5,876 bases of DNA from Thermoplasmata archaeon (GTDB lineage: Archaea > Thermoplasmatota > Thermoplasmata > Thermoplasmatales > Thermoplasmataceae): the NCBI GenBank assembly GCA_021826765.1, contig JAKAYK010000065.1, positions 1 to 5,876 on the forward strand, written 5' to 3'. The notes under the pieces are model-generated. The model was not told the DNA's origin and did no database searches. It worked only from the letters and a program-made list of their open reading frames with translations. Made by a program: the position numbers and the translations under genes. Positions 5,789 through 5,876 of this stretch are shown piece after piece (the stretch's first letter is position 1; the number at the start of each line of letters is the position of its first letter).

Positions 5789-5876
5789 GGGATTTCATTT
5801 ACGATTTCAGAAGAACGTTGACAGGGAAATTCACGATAATCATGATAGTGCTGATCATATTGATTACTGCAGCTCT
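5785..5876 (+). CDS. ABC-2 transporter permease, N-terminal end (partial)
   Basis: The start of the partner membrane subunit is cut by the window edge after 30 codons. It opens with a short charged cytoplasmic segment (MRDFIYDFRRTLTGKF) followed by a strongly hydrophobic run (IIMIVLIILITAA), the beginning of a first membrane helix; this layout is usual for ABC-2 permeases. The ATG overlaps the stop of the ATPase gene. Unlike the leaderless genes in this window it has a purine-rich GGTGGTGG a few nt upstream, a plausible Shine-Dalgarno for an internal operon gene. The call depends on the context as much as on the short sequence. Confidence 0.7.
   Translation, partial: MRDFIYDFRRTLTGKFTIIMIVLIILITAA

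Overview
The window looks like a piece of an archaeal chromosome, most likely from a Thermoplasmatales-type (acidophilic euryarchaeal) genome. Three things point there: the C-terminal tail of a family B DNA polymerase ending in a PCNA-binding-like peptide; three genes (permease, dehydrogenase, ABC ATPase) that each have a TATA-like box about 20-28 nt before the ATG and no Shine-Dalgarno, as expected for leaderless archaeal transcripts; and the moderate A+T content. The lineage is inference; the archaeal assignment is well supported.

Left part (1-1800). The polB 3' end (+ strand, to 338) is followed by about 1.4 kb of genomic debris. It contains a very small CRISPR array (625-785) with two identical 32-nt repeats, a third decayed repeat, and two spacers of exactly 34 nt. 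Read on the minus strand, the repeat is of the type I-C kind (GTC start, 8-bp palindromic stem, GTGGATTGAAAC end). Directly abutting the first repeat, on the same strand, is the first ~64 codons of a cas3 gene (HD-nuclease domain), cut exactly where the HD motif 'LLHD' should be completed. The canonical I-C order is cas3-cas5-cas8c-cas7-cas4-cas1-cas2-array in one direction, so the best reading is a collapsed I-C locus: one deletion removed everything from codon 65 of cas3 to a repeat in the array. Upstream of the cas3 remnant lie an unrecognised reading frame broken by an in-frame stop (989-1408, minus) and the frameshifted C-terminus of an IS110-family-like transposase (1447-1688, plus).

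Middle part (1823-4292, minus strand). An intact APC-superfamily amino acid permease (490 aa) and an intact D-isomer-specific 2-hydroxyacid dehydrogenase (291 aa) lie in the same direction, 121 bp apart. Each has its own TATA-like box, so they are neighbours rather than a tight operon.

Right part (4293-5876). A 578-bp divergent intergenic region without a convincing gene carries promoters at both ends and some inverted repeats. It leads into an ABC-2-type exporter operon on the plus strand: a 305-aa ATP-binding protein whose stop codon overlaps (ATGA) the start of a membrane permease that runs off the window.

The most notable item is the cas3-to-repeat fusion with its surviving mini-array: a fossil of a deleted CRISPR-Cas system, possibly still able to give a short RNA.
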